From: Bacteroidota bacterium
GTDB lineage: Bacteria > Bacteroidota > Bacteroidia > Flavobacteriales > Flavobacteriaceae
Direction: 5' to 3'
Assembly (NCBI GenBank): GCA_024280815.1
Contig: JAJRPL010000009.1
Coordinates: forward strand, 1-5,584
DNA: 5,584 bases
Positions 5,335 through 5,584 of the stretch are shown piece after piece (positions within the stretch are counted from its first letter, which is position 1; every line of letters begins with the position of its first letter). Below the pieces are notes generated by a model. The model was not told where the DNA came from. It made no database searches and worked only from the letters and a program-made list of their open reading frames with translations. Position numbers and translations under genes: made by a program.

Positions 5335-5584
5335 TTAATTATTAAATATCAATTCTGATTTATTTACCAACGTAAAAACTCCATAGCCATTATCAAAATT
5401 ACGATGTAAAATTACAGGCTCTACAAAAGGGTTGTCTTCAGCGTAATTTGAAATTCTAAGTGTCGTGTCATAACGATAGAAATCTTCTGTGATATGATAT
5501 AAAATAGCTTTAAAAATCCCTTCAGGATTATATTCATAAGAATCATTACTTACTACAATTTCAAAACCTTGTTCTCCATCAAAA
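5335..5584 (-). CDS. DUF4249-like protein, C-terminal end only
   Basis: The frame enters from the right edge of the window and ends at TAA (5337-5335), giving the last 82 residues. They include GEQGFEIVVSNDS, ILYHITEDFYRYDTTL, NPFVEPVILHRNFDNGYGVF and a short end, TLVNKSELIFNN. The pattern 'DFYRY ... NPF.EP ... N..NGYG.F' fits the C-terminus of DUF4249 proteins, envelope lipoproteins of Bacteroidota that are often encoded directly beside a TonB-dependent receptor and may assist it. The N-terminus with its lipobox is outside the window, so export and full length cannot be seen. Assignment is from remembered family pattern, not from a search. Confidence 0.7.
   Translation of the reverse strand, partial: FDGEQGFEIVVSNDSYEYNPEGIFKAILYHITEDFYRYDTTLRISNYAEDNPFVEPVILHRNFDNGYGVFTLVNKSELIFNN

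Overview
The window looks like a chromosomal segment of a marine-type Flavobacteriia (phylum Bacteroidota), probably Flavobacteriaceae. The evidence is a strongly AT-rich sequence, no Shine-Dalgarno motifs before the genes, promoter boxes of the Bacteroidota TTTG/TAnnTTTG type, lipoboxes of the LSSC type, signal peptides followed by Gln, a DUF4249-like protein end, and a zinc-free (type B) ribosomal protein L31. Nothing indicates a mobile element, phage, CRISPR array or RNA gene.

Layout from left to right. (1) Positions 1-1140, minus strand: the N-terminal 380 residues of an exported S9 oligopeptidase (PtrB/oligopeptidase B type); the catalytic half lies outside the window. (2) Positions 1201-1524, plus: an EbfC/YbaB nucleoid-associated protein, divergent from the peptidase, with a near-palindrome overlapping its likely promoter in the 60 bp between them. 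(3) Positions 1525-1860: an AT-rich stretch with no convincing gene, holding only a 21-codon signal-peptide-like ORF, a weak hairpin and the promoter of the next gene. (4) Positions 1861-2157, plus: a small exported heavy-metal-binding-domain protein with a Cys/Lys-rich tail built partly by a 42-bp duplication. (5) A bidirectional terminator at 2183-2213. (6) Positions 2248-4886, minus: a two-gene lipoprotein operon, with glutaminyl-peptide cyclotransferase first and a beta-helix lipoprotein second. (7) A compact divergent promoter pair at 4907-4946. (8) Positions 5012-5263, plus: rpmE2 (ribosomal protein L31 type B). (9) A bidirectional terminator at 5286-5318. (10) Positions 5335-5584, minus: the C-terminal end of a DUF4249-like protein.

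How the genes relate. Most are housekeeping or envelope genes and do not form a single pathway. One functional link is visible: the exported peptidase and the metal-binding protein both have Gln right after the predicted signal-peptidase I site (the Bacteroidota 'Q-rule'), and the same window encodes a glutaminyl cyclase able to turn such N-terminal Gln into pyroglutamate. I found no clearly undescribed system. The points most worth a second look are the interlocked divergent promoters at 4907-4946, the duplicated Cys-rich tail of the metal-binding protein, the conserved-looking cyclase/beta-helix lipoprotein pair, and the palindrome between the peptidase and ebfC.
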